Assembly (NCBI RefSeq): GCF_037055355.1 | Contig: NZ_CP146350.1 | Span: 1,573,001-1,637,000, forward strand | Direction of reading: 5' to 3' | Origin: Streptomyces sp. DG1A-41 | GTDB lineage: Bacteria; Actinomycetota; Actinomycetes; Streptomycetales; Streptomycetaceae | Length of the DNA stretch: 64,000 nucleotides | Part shown: positions 19,449-28,945 of the stretch, piece after piece | How positions within the stretch are numbered: position 1 is the stretch's first letter | Layout: every line of letters starts with the position of its first letter | The notes under the pieces: generated by a model | The model's input: the letters and a program-made list of their open reading frames with translations, nothing else | What the model was told of the DNA's origin: nothing | Database searches by the model: none | Translations under genes and position numbers: made by a program

Positions 19449-19465
19449 TTCACACGGGGTGTGAA
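19449..19465. promoter_or_regulatory. Perfect palindrome upstream of the TPR regulator gene
   Basis: TTCACAC-GGG-GTGTGAA, a perfect 7-3-7 inverted repeat, 46-62 bases before ATG 19403. The position fits an autoregulatory operator; a degenerate copy is found at 17024-17040. Confidence 0.55.
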
Positions 19466-19661
19466 CGGAGTGCTCGAATCCGCGCTGTGTGCGCGCTGTC
19501 GCGGAGAGTCGCGGACCGGTTGACTGAAATGCCTCGCAAGAGGCCGGCCGGGCCGCCGGCTCCCCCTCGTACAGTGCGGCGGCCCGCTTCCGCCGTCCGC
19601 CCGGCTGCCTGCCCGACACTCCGTGGCGGGGCGGACGGCATCGCCGGCCACGCCGGGTGGT

Positions 19662-20693
19662 TCATCGCCGTTGTGTGAGGGGTGCGTCGTCGGCTGCGGG
19701 TTCGTCGTGGCGGGTCGCGCGGTTCACCGCGCCCCTCAGGGGCGAAGACCGGCTGTTCGTGAGGACCATCAGGGCGATGTCGTCCGCAGGCGCACCCCGG
19801 GTGTGGTCCAGGAGTGCCGTGGACACCCTGCTCAGGATCGCCTGCGAGGACCATGCCCCCTCCCGTACTGCGCTCGTCAGCGCGTTCGGCAACGGAAAGA
19901 ACCGGCCACGCGCATCCCGCGCGTCCTGCGCACCGTCGGTGCAGAGGAACAGCGCGTCACCGTGCTCCAGATACCCCAGACCTACGGTGGACAGCTCGGT
20001 CGGCAGCGGGAACAGGCCCAGAGGCGGATACGGATCGGCCGGGGCGAGTTGGTCGACGCCGGCGTCGCTCAGCCGGTACGGCCACGGATGCCCGCAGTTC
20101 AGGGCGGCCATCCCACCGTCGGCTCGGATCTCCACGAGCAGCAGGGTCACGAACTCCTCGGCGGCGCCCGCCGGATGCTCCTGGCGCAGATGCCGGGCCA
20201 GGGCGCGTTCCAGCCGGTGCAGCACCCGGCCGAGGTCGTTCTCGTCGTGCGCGGCCTCACGGAAAGAGCCGAGCACGGCGGCGACGGTCCCGAACGCGCC
20301 GATTCCGTGCCCGCGTACGTCACCCATCACGGCCCGTACGCCGTACTCGGTGGCCACGACCTCGTACAGGTCACCTCCGATGGCAGCCCCACGCTCCGCC
20401 GACATCTGGGCGGCGGCGACGTCCAGCCCGTCGATGTGCGAGGGCAGCGGCCTGACCAGCGCGCTCTGCGCGGCGCACGCGACGCGGCGCAGCTGCCGCA
20501 GCTCGCGCATCAGCGTCTGCCGTACATGGAGGATCAGCCCGGTACCGACCGCGAAGAACACGGCGCTGGTGACGATCCGGGCTTCGAGGCCGGTCTCCCG
20601 GGCGAGCGGACAGGTCAGCTTGTACGTGACGGCCGCGGCGCCCCACACCGTCGGCAGACCGAGACTACGCACCCGACCCCTGATGCGGATCAT
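19662..20693 (-). CDS. PP2C-type serine/threonine phosphatase (SpoIIE/RsbU domain), membrane associated
   Basis: 343 residues. One or two hydrophobic segments near the N-terminus (about 15-60, with IVTSAVFFAVGTGLILHV) anchor the protein. The phosphatase domain (about 85-315) has the metal-binding motifs GGDLYEV, VMGDVRGHGIGA, NCGHPWPY and LFLCTDG, and ends with ADDIALMVL. Such enzymes dephosphorylate anti-anti-sigma factors and tune stress or sporulation sigma factors. The ATG is at 20693 (MIRIRGRVRSLG) behind a GGGGGG run. The last about 25 residues (RGAVNRATRHDEPAAD) are encoded by a copy of a dispersed intergenic repeat, so this tail is probably not part of the ancestral domain. Confidence 0.87.
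   Translation of the reverse strand: MIRIRGRVRSLGLPTVWGAAAVTYKLTCPLARETGLEARIVTSAVFFAVGTGLILHVRQTLMRELRQLRRVACAAQSALVRPLPSHIDGLDVAAAQMSAERGAAIGGDLYEVVATEYGVRAVMGDVRGHGIGAFGTVAAVLGSFREAAHDENDLGRVLHRLERALARHLRQEHPAGAAEEFVTLLLVEIRADGGMAALNCGHPWPYRLSDAGVDQLAPADPYPPLGLFPLPTELSTVGLGYLEHGDALFLCTDGAQDARDARGRFFPLPNALTSAVREGAWSSQAILSRVSTALLDHTRGAPADDIALMVLTNSRSSPLRGAVNRATRHDEPAADDAPLTQRR
19684..19742 (-). repeat. Dispersed Streptomyces intergenic element, copy inside a gene end
   Basis: Minus-strand reading CGCCCCTGAGGGGCGCGG, then GAACCGCGCGACCCGCCACG and ACGAACCCGCAGCC. It corresponds to the common Streptomyces element (AGGGGCGCGGGGAACTGCGC, then CACGACGAACCCGCAGCC). A second, diverged copy lies at 58687-58770. 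Here it encodes the C-terminal tail of the PP2C phosphatase. Confidence 0.6.
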
Positions 20694-20724
20694 GCCGATG
20701 GCCCCCCAATAGGCCCCTGACACA

Positions 20725-20762
20725 CAGAATCGGACCGGCCCGAGTAGGCCGGTCCGATTCTG
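20725..20762 (-). terminator. Hairpin terminator downstream of pheT
   Basis: A perfect 16-bp stem (CAGAATCGGACCGGCC with GGCCGGTCCGATTCTG) and a 6-base loop, 62 bases after the pheT stop on the minus strand and 32 bases before the phosphatase gene starts. Confidence 0.85.
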
Positions 20763-20823
20763 TCGACAGCACACCCGAAAGGGCAGGCTTGCCTTCCTTT
20801 ACCACTCGAACGAGTGAGGGGCG

Positions 20824-23336
20824 CTAGCTCCGCAGCTCAGCCCCGACGCGTTCACCCGCAAGGGCCACCGCCGCATCCCGAGCCGCCGACGCCTCATCCA
20901 CCGTCAACGTCCGGTCAGCCGCCCGGAACCGCAACGCATACGCGAGCGACTTCCGCCCCTCCCCCAACTGCTCGGCGTTCTCGTACACGTCGAACAGCCG
21001 GATCGACTCCAGCAGCTCCCCGGCACCATCACGCAGGGCCTCCTCAACCTCCGACGCCGGAACAACCGCATCGACGACCAGGGCGACATCCTGCGTGGCA
21101 ACCGGGAACGTGGAGATGCGCGGCGCCTTCACCGTGGCGTCACCAGCGGACTCCACCGCATCCAGGTCGATCTCCATCGCACAGGTACGCGCGGGCAGCC
21201 CCAGCGCCTTCACCACGCGCGGGTGCAGCTCCCCCGCATGTCCCACGACCCGCTCGGCACCGTCCACGGTGATCGCCAGCTCGGCACACCGCCCGGGGTG
21301 CCACGGCCCGTACTGCCCCTTGCGGATGATCAGCTCGGCGCCCGCCTCACGGGCGACGGAACGCGCCGCCTCGACCGCGTCGGCCCAGTCGGCCGGACGG
21401 CCCTTGCCCCACCAGCCCGCCTGCTCACGAGCACCGGCGAGGACGACGGCGGCGTGCCGAGGCTGCTCGGGCAGCGCCGCGTTCAGCTCGGCGAGCTTCT
21501 CGTCGGTCGGGCGGCGGTCGACGGGCAGCACGGCGGCGATCCGCTGCTCCTCGCGCGGCCGGAAGACCAGGCCGGACTCGAACAGCGCGAGGTCGTGCGA
21601 GCCCCGGCCGTCGTTGCGCCGCAGGGCGGCGAGCAGACCCGGCAGCAGCGTCGTGCGCAGCGCGGGCTCCTCGTCGCTCAGGGGGTTGCTGAGCTTGACG
21701 ACGCGGCGGGCCGGGTCGTCCGCGTCGAGGCCGAGCTGGTCGAAGACCTGCTCGCCGATGAACGGGTAGTTCAACGCCTCGACGTACCCGGCACCGGCCA
21801 GGGCCCGGCCGACGCGGCGGTGCAGCCGCTGCCCGTTCGTCAGGCCGCGGCCGGCGGGCGGCTTGGGCAGCGTGGAGGGCAGGTTCTCGTAGCCCTCCAG
21901 ACGGATGACCTCTTCGGCCAGGTCGTTCGGATCGGTGAGGTCGGACCGCCAGGACGGCACGGTGACGATCAGCTCGTCCTGCCCGTACACGTCACAGCCG
22001 ATCTCCTGGAGCCGCCGCACGACGGTCTCCCTGCCGTAGACCACGCCCGCGACCTTGTCCGGGTGGTCGGCCGGGATGGTGATGGTGCGCGGCGCGGTCG
22101 GGGCGATCACCTCGGTGACGCCGGCCTCGGCGGTGCCGCCCGCGAGGAGGACCAGCAGGTCGACCGTGCGCTGGGCGGCGGCAGCGGCGGCCTGCGGGTC
22201 GACGCCGCGCTCGAAGCGGCGGGACGCCTCGGAGGACAGCTTGTGCCGGCGGGCCGTGCGCGCGATCGACACCGCGTCGAAGTGCGCGGCCTCGATGACG
22301 ACGTCCGCCGTGGCGTTCTCCACGTCGTCGTGGTCGGCGATCTCCGTGTTGGCGCCGCCCATGACACCGGCGAGCCCGATCGGGCCGCGGTCGTCGGTGA
22401 TCACCAGGTCCTCGGCGTCCAGCGTGCGCTCGACACCGTCGAGGGTGGTGAGCTTCTCGCCCTGCTCGGCCCGGCGCACGCCGATCGTGCCCTGGACCAG
22501 GCCGCGGTCGTAGGCGTGCAGCGGCTGGCCGAGCTCCATCATCACGTAGTTGGTGACGTCGACGGCGAGCGAGATCGGGCGCATGCCGACCTTCTGGAGC
22601 CGGCGCTGGAGCCAGATCGGCGAGCGGGCCTCGGCGCTCAGGCCGGTCACCGTGCGGGCGGTGAAGCGGTCGCAGCCGGTGGGGGCGGAGACCCGCACCG
22701 GGTAGCCGTACGCGTTCGGGCCGGGCACGTCGATCAGGGCCGGGTCGCGCAGTGGCAGGCCGTAGGCGATGGCGGTCTCGCGGGCGACGCCGCGCATCGA
22801 CAGGCAGTAGCCGCGGTCGGGCGTGACGGCGATGTCGAGGACCTCGTCGACCAGCTCGAGCAGCTCGATCGCGTCCTTGCCGACCTCGGTCTCCGGCGGC
22901 AGCACGATGATGCCCTTGGTGCCGTCGTCGCCCATGTTCAGCTCGTCGCTGGAACAGATCATGCCGCGGGACATCTTGCCGTAGGTCTTGCGCTCGGCGA
23001 TCTGGAAGTCACCGGGCAGGACGGCGCCGGGCAGGGCCACGACGACCTTGTCCCCGACGGCGAAGTTGCGGGCGCCGCAGACGATCTCCTGGGGCTCGCC
23101 GGTGCCGTTGGCCTGGCCGACGTCGACGGTGCAGAAGCGGATCGGCTTCTTGAACTCCGTCAGCTCCTCGACGGTCGCCACCTGGCCCACGACCAGGGGG
23201 CCCTTGAGGTCGGCGCCGAGCCGCTCGACGGTCTCGACCTCCAGACCGGCCGAAATGAGCTTGGCCTGGACGTCGCGGCCGGTCTCCGTCGCCGGCAGGT
23301 CGACGTACTCCCGCAGCCAAGAAAGCGGGACCCGCA

Positions 23337-23337
<1 letters not shown>
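20824..23337 (-). CDS. pheT: Phenylalanyl-tRNA synthetase beta subunit
   Basis: 837 residues, the normal size of the bacterial beta chain, which with PheS forms the (alpha-beta)2 enzyme charging tRNA-Phe. Domain order: the start [17 protein letters not shown], the EMAP-II-like tRNA-binding fold (about 40-150; [22 protein letters not shown]), the B3/B4 editing domain ([26 protein letters not shown]), B5 domain, the core-like domain and a C-terminal ferredoxin-like anticodon-binding domain ([17 protein letters not shown] to [14 protein letters not shown] end). ATG 23337 overlaps the pheS stop by one base (TGATG), so the two are coupled. A strong terminator follows. Confidence 0.97.
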
Positions 23338-24503
<1,166 letters not shown>

Positions 24504-24591
24504 TCACCGACTCCGATGGCCGTCTGCGGGACACAAAGGTGCCAATGGCCGAGTCTAACGGGGTGGAGGTATACGAATGCGCCCGTGGTCC

Positions 24592-25734
24592 TCAGGCGAG
24601 ATACGCCGGGGCCGCCACGGGCAACGTAAATCGGAACTCGGCGCCGGCGCCGGGGGCGCGGCCGACCGTGATGGTGCCGCCGTGGGCCTCGACGATGCCC
24701 TTGACGATGTAGAGCCCGAGGCCCGTGCCGCCGCGCTTGCTGCCCCGCCAGAAGCGGGTGAAGACGCGGTTCATGGACTCCTCCGGGATGCCGGGCCCCT
24801 CATCGCTCACCGTGACCGACGTGCCGATGTCCTCGCCCTCGCGGGGGGACGCCGTGGCCGTGACGTCGATCGTGACAGTTCCCTCGCCGTGCCGCACGGC
24901 ATTTTCCAGGAGGTTGCTGAGCACCTGGTCGATCTTGTCGGGGTCGGCCCACAGATCGGGCAGCGGCTGCTGGACCCGCAGCAGGAACCGGTCGGCGGGC
25001 TGCCCGGCGGCGACGTAGGCCTGGATGTGGCGTCCGACGGCGGCGCCGATGTCGACGGGCTGGCGGCGCACCTCCAGGCGGCCGGAGTCGATGCGGGAGA
25101 TGTCGAGCAGCTCGGCGATGAGCCGGGTGACGCGGTCGGCGTCGGCGTCGACGGTCTCCAGCATCAGCCGCTTCTGGTCGTCGGTGAAGCGTTCCCACTT
25201 GGCGAGCAGGGTGGCCGTGAAGCCCTTGACGGAGGTGAGCGGGGAGCGCAGTTCGTGGGCGACGGTGGCGATCAGCTCGGCGTGGCTGCGCTCGGTGCGG
25301 CGGCGCGCCTCCGTGTCGCGCAGGGTGACGACGAGGCGGCGTACGGGCCCGGTGGGCCGGGTGCGGACGTAGCGCGCGGAGACCAGCACCTCACGGCCGC
25401 CGGGGAGGAGGAGGTTGCGCTCGGGCTGTCCGACCCGGATCGCGAGGCCGCCGTACGGGTCGGTCAGCTGCCACCAGCGTCGCCCCTCCAAGTCCTCTAA
25501 TGGCAGGGCCTTCTCCAGGCGCTGCCCGAGGGCGTCCCGGGCGCGGACGGCGGTGATGCGCTCGGCGGCGGCGTTGAAGCAGACGACCCGGCCCTGCTCG
25601 TCGGCGACGACGAGTCCGTCGGGCAGCATGTCGGGGTCGATGCCGAGGTCGGCGAGATCACCGGGTGGCCGCGACGCGGCGGGCGGGCTCCCGGCGTCCT
25701 GGGCCCCCGGTGCGCTGCTCGTGCCGACGCTCAT
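24592..25734 (-). CDS. PAS-domain sensor histidine kinase containing a TTA codon
   Basis: 380 residues and no membrane helix, so a cytoplasmic sensor. A PAS domain (about 30-140; LPDGLVVADEQGRVVCFNAA) is followed by HisKA with phosphoacceptor His in VAHELRSPLTSVKG (about 172) and HATPase_c with the N box LSNLLENAVRHGEG, G1 VSDEGPGIP and G2 GTGLGLYIVKGIV. No response regulator is adjacent. Codon 79 is TTA (25498-25500), so translation should require bldA tRNA. It is embedded between translation genes (SpoU methyltransferase upstream, pheS downstream on the same strand), an unusual place for a sensor. Confidence 0.9.
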   Translation of the reverse strand: MSVGTSSAPGAQDAGSPPAASRPPGDLADLGIDPDMLPDGLVVADEQGRVVCFNAAAERITAVRARDALGQRLEKALPLEDLEGRRWWQLTDPYGGLAIRVGQPERNLLLPGGREVLVSARYVRTRPTGPVRRLVVTLRDTEARRRTERSHAELIATVAHELRSPLTSVKGFTATLLAKWERFTDDQKRLMLETVDADADRVTRLIAELLDISRIDSGRLEVRRQPVDIGAAVGRHIQAYVAAGQPADRFLLRVQQPLPDLWADPDKIDQVLSNLLENAVRHGEGTVTIDVTATASPREGEDIGTSVTVSDEGPGIPEESMNRVFTRFWRGSKRGGTGLGLYIVKGIVEAHGGTITVGRAPGAGAEFRFTLPVAAPAYLA

Positions 25735-25787
25735 CCCCGTACCCCACCTCCAAGCTCCACAGAGGGGTCCCTGAGCTGGTCACCCTA

Positions 25788-26647
25788 CTAGTTCCCGGTG
25801 ACGGAGCGGCACCCTCCGGCGGCGCGCTGTGCACGTGCCGACGCATAGAGACATACGGCGGCGGCGGTGGCGAGGTTCAGGCTCTCGGCCTTCCCGTGGA
25901 TCGGGACGCGGACGACGGCGTCCGTCAGGGCGCGGGTCTCCTCCGGAAGGCCCCAGGCCTCGTTGCCGAAGACCCAGGCGGTCGGCCCGCCCATGGTGCC
26001 CTTGTCGAGCTCGTCGTCGAGGTCGCGGTCGCCGGCCCCGTCGGCGGCGAGGACGCGCACACCGGCGGCCCGCAGCCCTTCCACCGCCTGCTCCACGGGG
26101 ACGCCGACGGCGACGGGCAGGTGGAACAGGGAGCCGACGGAGGCGCGGACGGCCTTGGGGTTGTACACGTCGACGGAGGCGTCGGTCAGGACGACGGCCT
26201 CGGCGCCGGCGGCGTCGGCGCAGCGCAGCACGGTCCCGGCGTTGCCGGGGTCACGGACGTTGGCGAGAAGGGCGACGAGCCGGGGGCGCGCCGCGAGAAC
26301 CTCCTCGAAGGGCGTGTCCAGGAAGCGGCAGACGCCGACGAGGCCCTGCGGGGTGACGGTGGTGGAGATGTCGGCGATGACCTGCTCGGAGGCGAGGTGC
26401 ACCCGGGCGCCGGCGTCCCGGGCCGCTCCCACGATGTCGGCGTACCGCTCGGCGGCCTCCAGTGTGGCGAACAGCTCCACGAGCGTGTCCGCACCCCCGG
26501 CCCGGTACCCGGCCGCCTCCCGCACCGCCTGCGGCCCCTCCGCGAGGAACAGCCGCTCCTTGCCCCGGAAGTTCCGCTTAGCCAGCCGCCGGGCGGCCAG
26601 GACGCGGGGGAACGGGGGGAGATGAGCTCGGGGGTGGCGGGGGGCAT
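25788..26647 (-). pseudogene. SpoU/TrmH family RNA 2'-O-methyltransferase broken by a one-base deletion near 26606-26610
   Basis: The expected start is ATG 26647 (MPPATPELISPRSP). The continuation in this frame, ASWPPGGWL, is wrong; adding one G to the run of five at 26606-26610 restores RVLAARRLAKRNFRGKERLF and AEGPQAVREAAG, and the remainder is a good SPOUT methyltransferase: LVALLANVRDPGNAGTVLRC (motif 1), AWVFGNEAWGLP (motif 2) and VRVPIHGKAESLNLATAAAV (motif 3), to TAG/TGA at 25788. The knot residues for AdoMet binding are all present. The homopolymer location suggests a sequencing error; otherwise a start at GTG 26525 would give a truncated enzyme lacking the RNA-binding domain. Probable targets are 23S rRNA or tRNA. 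Confidence 0.75.
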
Positions 26648-26680
26648 TCCGTTCGCTTTCTCAGTAGCTGGCTGCACAGC

Positions 26681-26712
26681 AGGACCCGCAGGCCGAGCGG
26701 CCTGCGGGTCCT
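26681..26712 (-). terminator. Hairpin terminator after rplT
   Basis: A perfect 14-bp stem AGGACCCGCAGGCC/GGCCTGCGGGTCCT with loop GAGC, 27 bases after the rplT stop on the minus strand. It separates infC-rpmI-rplT from the methyltransferase gene. Confidence 0.85.
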
Positions 26713-26738
26713 TCCGTCACATCGGCTCGAAGCCGGCG

Positions 26739-27122
26739 TCAGGCCGCCTTGGGGGCGTTGACGTCGCTCGGCAGCGCCTTCTGGGCGACCTCGACGAGCG
26801 CGGCGAACGCACCGGCGTCGTTGACGGCCAGCTCGGCCAGGATCTTGCGGTCGACCTCGATGTTCGCGGCCTTCAGACCCTGGATGAAGCGGTTGTAGGT
26901 CATGCCGTTGGCGCGGGCAGCGGCGTTGATGCGCTGGATCCACAGCTGGCGGAAGTCGCCCTTGCGCTTCTTGCGGTCGTTGTAGTTGTAGACCAGCGAG
27001 TGGGTGACCTGCTCCTTGGCCTTGCGGTACAGGCGCGAACGCTGACCGCGGTAGCCGGAGGCCTGCTCGAGGATCGCCCGGCGCTTCTTGTGGGCGTTCA
27101 CTGCCCGCTTGACGCGTGCCAC
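26739..27122 (-). CDS. rplT: 50S ribosomal protein L20
   Basis: 127 residues, full length. It begins [20 protein letters not shown] and has the typical basic helix [17 protein letters not shown], then [20 protein letters not shown]. It binds 23S rRNA domain II early in 50S assembly. The start is GTG 27122 behind an AAGGAG. In Firmicutes L20 represses its own operon through a leader structure; the analogous leader here is upstream of infC. Confidence 0.98.
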   Translation of the reverse strand: MARVKRAVNAHKKRRAILEQASGYRGQRSRLYRKAKEQVTHSLVYNYNDRKKRKGDFRQLWIQRINAAARANGMTYNRFIQGLKAANIEVDRKILAELAVNDAGAFAALVEVAQKALPSDVNAPKAA

Positions 27123-27216
27123 TTTTGACTCCTTGTAGCGGGGCCGCGGTGGTCTTCACACGGCCCGAAATCGATTGGGTCCCGGTCCTGACGTACGGCG
27201 CTCACGCGCCGGAGCG

Positions 27217-27411
27217 TCACTTGCCGAGAAGCTTCTTGATCTTCTTGGCGTCGCCCGGGGCCATCTCGGCGTTGCCGGTGAGGCGACGCGTCACACGGGA
27301 CGACTTGTGCTCGAGCAGGTGGCGCTTGCCGGCACGCTCGCGGAGCACCTTGCCGGAGCCGGTGATCTTGAAGCGCTTGCTGGACCCGCTGTGCGACTTG
27401 TTCTTCGGCAT
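27217..27411 (-). CDS. rpmI: 50S ribosomal protein L35
   Basis: 64 residues, [20 protein letters not shown] through the basic [16 protein letters not shown] to KKIKKLLGK, a complete L35. ATG 27411 is preceded by GAGGAGAGTACGGC. It sits between infC and rplT with spacers of about 100 bases each. Confidence 0.98.
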   Translation of the reverse strand: MPKNKSHSGSSKRFKITGSGKVLRERAGKRHLLEHKSSRVTRRLTGNAEMAPGDAKKIKKLLGK

Positions 27412-27518
27412 AGCGCCGTACTCTCCTCGTCGGTGGCGCTCCGGTGCCCGGTCGCGAAAACCGGGCACGGTGGAGCGTCGTCTTGTTTCGGTTGGTCCTG
27501 GGACTCGCGTCCCCGGAG

Positions 27519-28169
27519 TCACGCCTCGGCGGGCTCCTCGGCCGGCGCCTCGACGTCCGCGTCGGTGTCCGCGGCGTTCTGCGAGCGGCCGGGGTTGGCC
27601 TTCGCTTCCGCCTTGCGGGCCTCCTGCGCCTGGCGAGCCTCGGCCATCGCCTCGGTCTTCTTCTTGTGCGGACCGAGAACCATGATCATGTTTCGGCCGT
27701 CCTGCTTCGGGTTCGACTCGACGAAACCGAGGTCCTGGACGTCCTCCGCGAGACGCTGGAGCAGTCGGTAGCCCAGCTCGGGCCGGGACTGCTCGCGACC
27801 ACGGAACATGATCGTGATCTTGACCTTGTCGCCCTGCTTGAGGAACCGAACGACGTGACCCTTCTTGGTGTCATAGTCGTGCGGGTCGATCTTCGGCCGG
27901 AGCTTCATCTCCTTGATGACCGTGTGCGCCTGGTTCTTGCGCGCCTCACGGGCCTTCATGGCCGACTCGTACTTGAACTTCCCGTAGTCCATGAGCTTGC
28001 ACACGGGCGGACGGGCGTTCGCCGCGACCTCGACCAGGTCCAGGTCGTACTCCTGCGCAAGCTCCAGTGCCTTGGCCAGGGGGACGATGCCCACCTGCTC
28101 GCCACTGGGACCGACAAGTCGCACCTCGGGAACGCGAATCCGGTCGTTGATGCGGGGCTCGGCGCTGAT
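27519..28169 (-). CDS. infC: Translation initiation factor IF-3, apparently starting at an ATC codon
   Basis: 216 residues. IF3-N ([20 protein letters not shown], linker to about 80) and IF3-C ([33 protein letters not shown]) are complete, with an acidic tail of about 40 residues. IF-3 monitors codon-anticodon pairing in the 30S initiation complex and keeps subunits apart. Start: the conserved N-terminus is [11 protein letters not shown], and no ATG or GTG exists in frame between it and the upstream terminator. The codon in place is ATC (28169-28167), four bases after GAGGAGG. Known: E. coli infC starts at AUU for autoregulation; ATC would be the equivalent here. A TTG at 28256, lying in the terminator T tract, is an unlikely alternative. 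Confidence 0.9.
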   Translation of the reverse strand: MSAEPRINDRIRVPEVRLVGPSGEQVGIVPLAKALELAQEYDLDLVEVAANARPPVCKLMDYGKFKYESAMKAREARKNQAHTVIKEMKLRPKIDPHDYDTKKGHVVRFLKQGDKVKITIMFRGREQSRPELGYRLLQRLAEDVQDLGFVESNPKQDGRNMIMVLGPHKKKTEAMAEARQAQEARKAEAKANPGRSQNAADTDADVEAPAEEPAEA

Positions 28170-28254
28170 GGATCCTCCTCGGTAGCACCACGCGACGGTC
28201 TGGCGGACGGCCGCGTAACGTCTCTGTTCGATAGACCTAACCGCGCCGAAGCAC

Positions 28255-28286
28255 AAAAAATGCCCCGGACGATTCCCAGGCGGGGC
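28255..28286 (-). terminator. Intrinsic terminator (candidate attenuator) in the infC leader
   Basis: On the minus strand GCCCCG (28286-28281), a 13-base loop, CGGGGC (28267-28262), then A and six T (28260-28255). Hairpin plus T tract is a textbook intrinsic terminator, rare in this GC-rich genome, and it lies 86 bases before infC. An alternative hairpin, GCTCC...GGAGC (28303-28284), shares its 5' arm, so mutually exclusive folding is possible. Confidence 0.75.
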
Positions 28287-28397
28287 TCCTCGAACTACCG
28301 GAGCACCGCCGCGGGGGAGCCGCGGGGCGCGATTTCGGACGGAGCGCCGCCGCTGGGACGGGACCGTCTGACCGGTGACCCACCGCCCTGGGGGCGG

Positions 28398-28454
28398 TCA
28401 GGTGGGAGTTCGAAAGCCTCCACTTGTGGGTCGGGCTCGCGGGCCGCGAGGCAT
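28398..28454 (-). CDS. Candidate 18-residue leader peptide upstream of infC
   Basis: ATG 28454 to TGA 28398 encodes MPRGPRARPTSGGFRTPT. It lies in the infC leader about 110 bases before the terminator. A possible -10 TAATCT (28484-28479) lies 25-30 bases before the ATG, which would give an mRNA leader of about 18 bases with a weak GGA ribosome binding site. The peptide has four Arg and four Pro. Its stop codon falls within the 5' arm of a hairpin (GACCGCCC...GGGCGGTGGGTC). A coding role is inferred from position only; short frames occur by chance. Confidence 0.4.
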   Translation of the reverse strand: MPRGPRARPTSGGFRTPT

Positions 28455-28566
28455 GCGGGTCCGACCGGTCGTTACACGAGATTACCAGCAATGGCCAGGA
28501 ACGGCTAATTGTGGCGCCCCGGGGTCTGGTACGGCGCACGCCCGGCCTGCGCCTATCGTGTGAGGC

Positions 28567-28923
28567 ATGAGTGAGACCCCTCCTGAGTCCCCCGACTTCG
28601 ACGCCATGGCCCGCGACATCGCCGAGGTCCCGGCGGTCGAGGTGATCGTGACGGTCGCCGTCAACCTGATGAGTGCCGCCGCGGTGAAGCTCGGTCTGAC
28701 CGAGGAGGGCGACAAGCACAAGGACCTGGACGAGGCCCGCAAGCTGGTGCACGCGCTGGCCGGCCTGCTGGACGCGTCCGCCACCGAGATCAGCTCGTTC
28801 CACGCGGCGCCCCTGCGCGACGGCCTGAAGTCGCTCCAACTGGCGTTCCGCGAGGCGTCGCTCGTCCCGGACGAGACGGGCAAGGGCCCGGGGGAGAAGT
28901 ACACGGGCCCGGTCTACGGCTAG
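28567..28923 (+). CDS. DUF1844 family protein
   Basis: 118 residues, predominantly helical: DAMARDIAEVPAVEVIVTVA (about 12-31), VNLMSAAAVKLGL, then DLDEARKLVHALAGLLDASA. This arrangement, including the VHALAGLLD segment, defines DUF1844, found next to infC across actinobacteria; function unknown. The ATG at 28567 has GTGTGAGGC before it. It is divergent from the infC leader and followed at 23 bases by the convergent SseB gene. Confidence 0.85.
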   Translation: MSETPPESPDFDAMARDIAEVPAVEVIVTVAVNLMSAAAVKLGLTEEGDKHKDLDEARKLVHALAGLLDASATEISSFHAAPLRDGLKSLQLAFREASLVPDETGKGPGEKYTGPVYG

Positions 28924-28945
28924 GTCCCGCCTCAGAGGTCCCGCC

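Larger units (their letters stand above)
28170..28566 (-). promoter_or_regulatory. infC leader and infC/DUF1844 divergent intergenic region
   Basis: 397 bases without a main gene. Reading towards infC: candidate promoter with -10 TAATCT (28484-28479), the 18-codon leader frame, a hairpin (CTGACCGCCCCCAGGGCGGT), a GC-rich stretch, the alternative hairpin GCTCCGGTAGTTCGAGGAGC, the terminator with six T, about 85 bases including a second possible -10 (TAGGTC), and the AGGAGG of infC. Together this looks like a transcription attenuator controlling infC-rpmI-rplT. The DUF1844 promoter reads the other way near 28500-28560. Confidence 0.6.

Noticed and set aside
28256..28256. TTG start for a longer IF3 (245 residues)
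   Set aside because: The codon lies in the T tract of the terminator hairpin, has no ribosome binding site and the added residues are not conserved in IF3.
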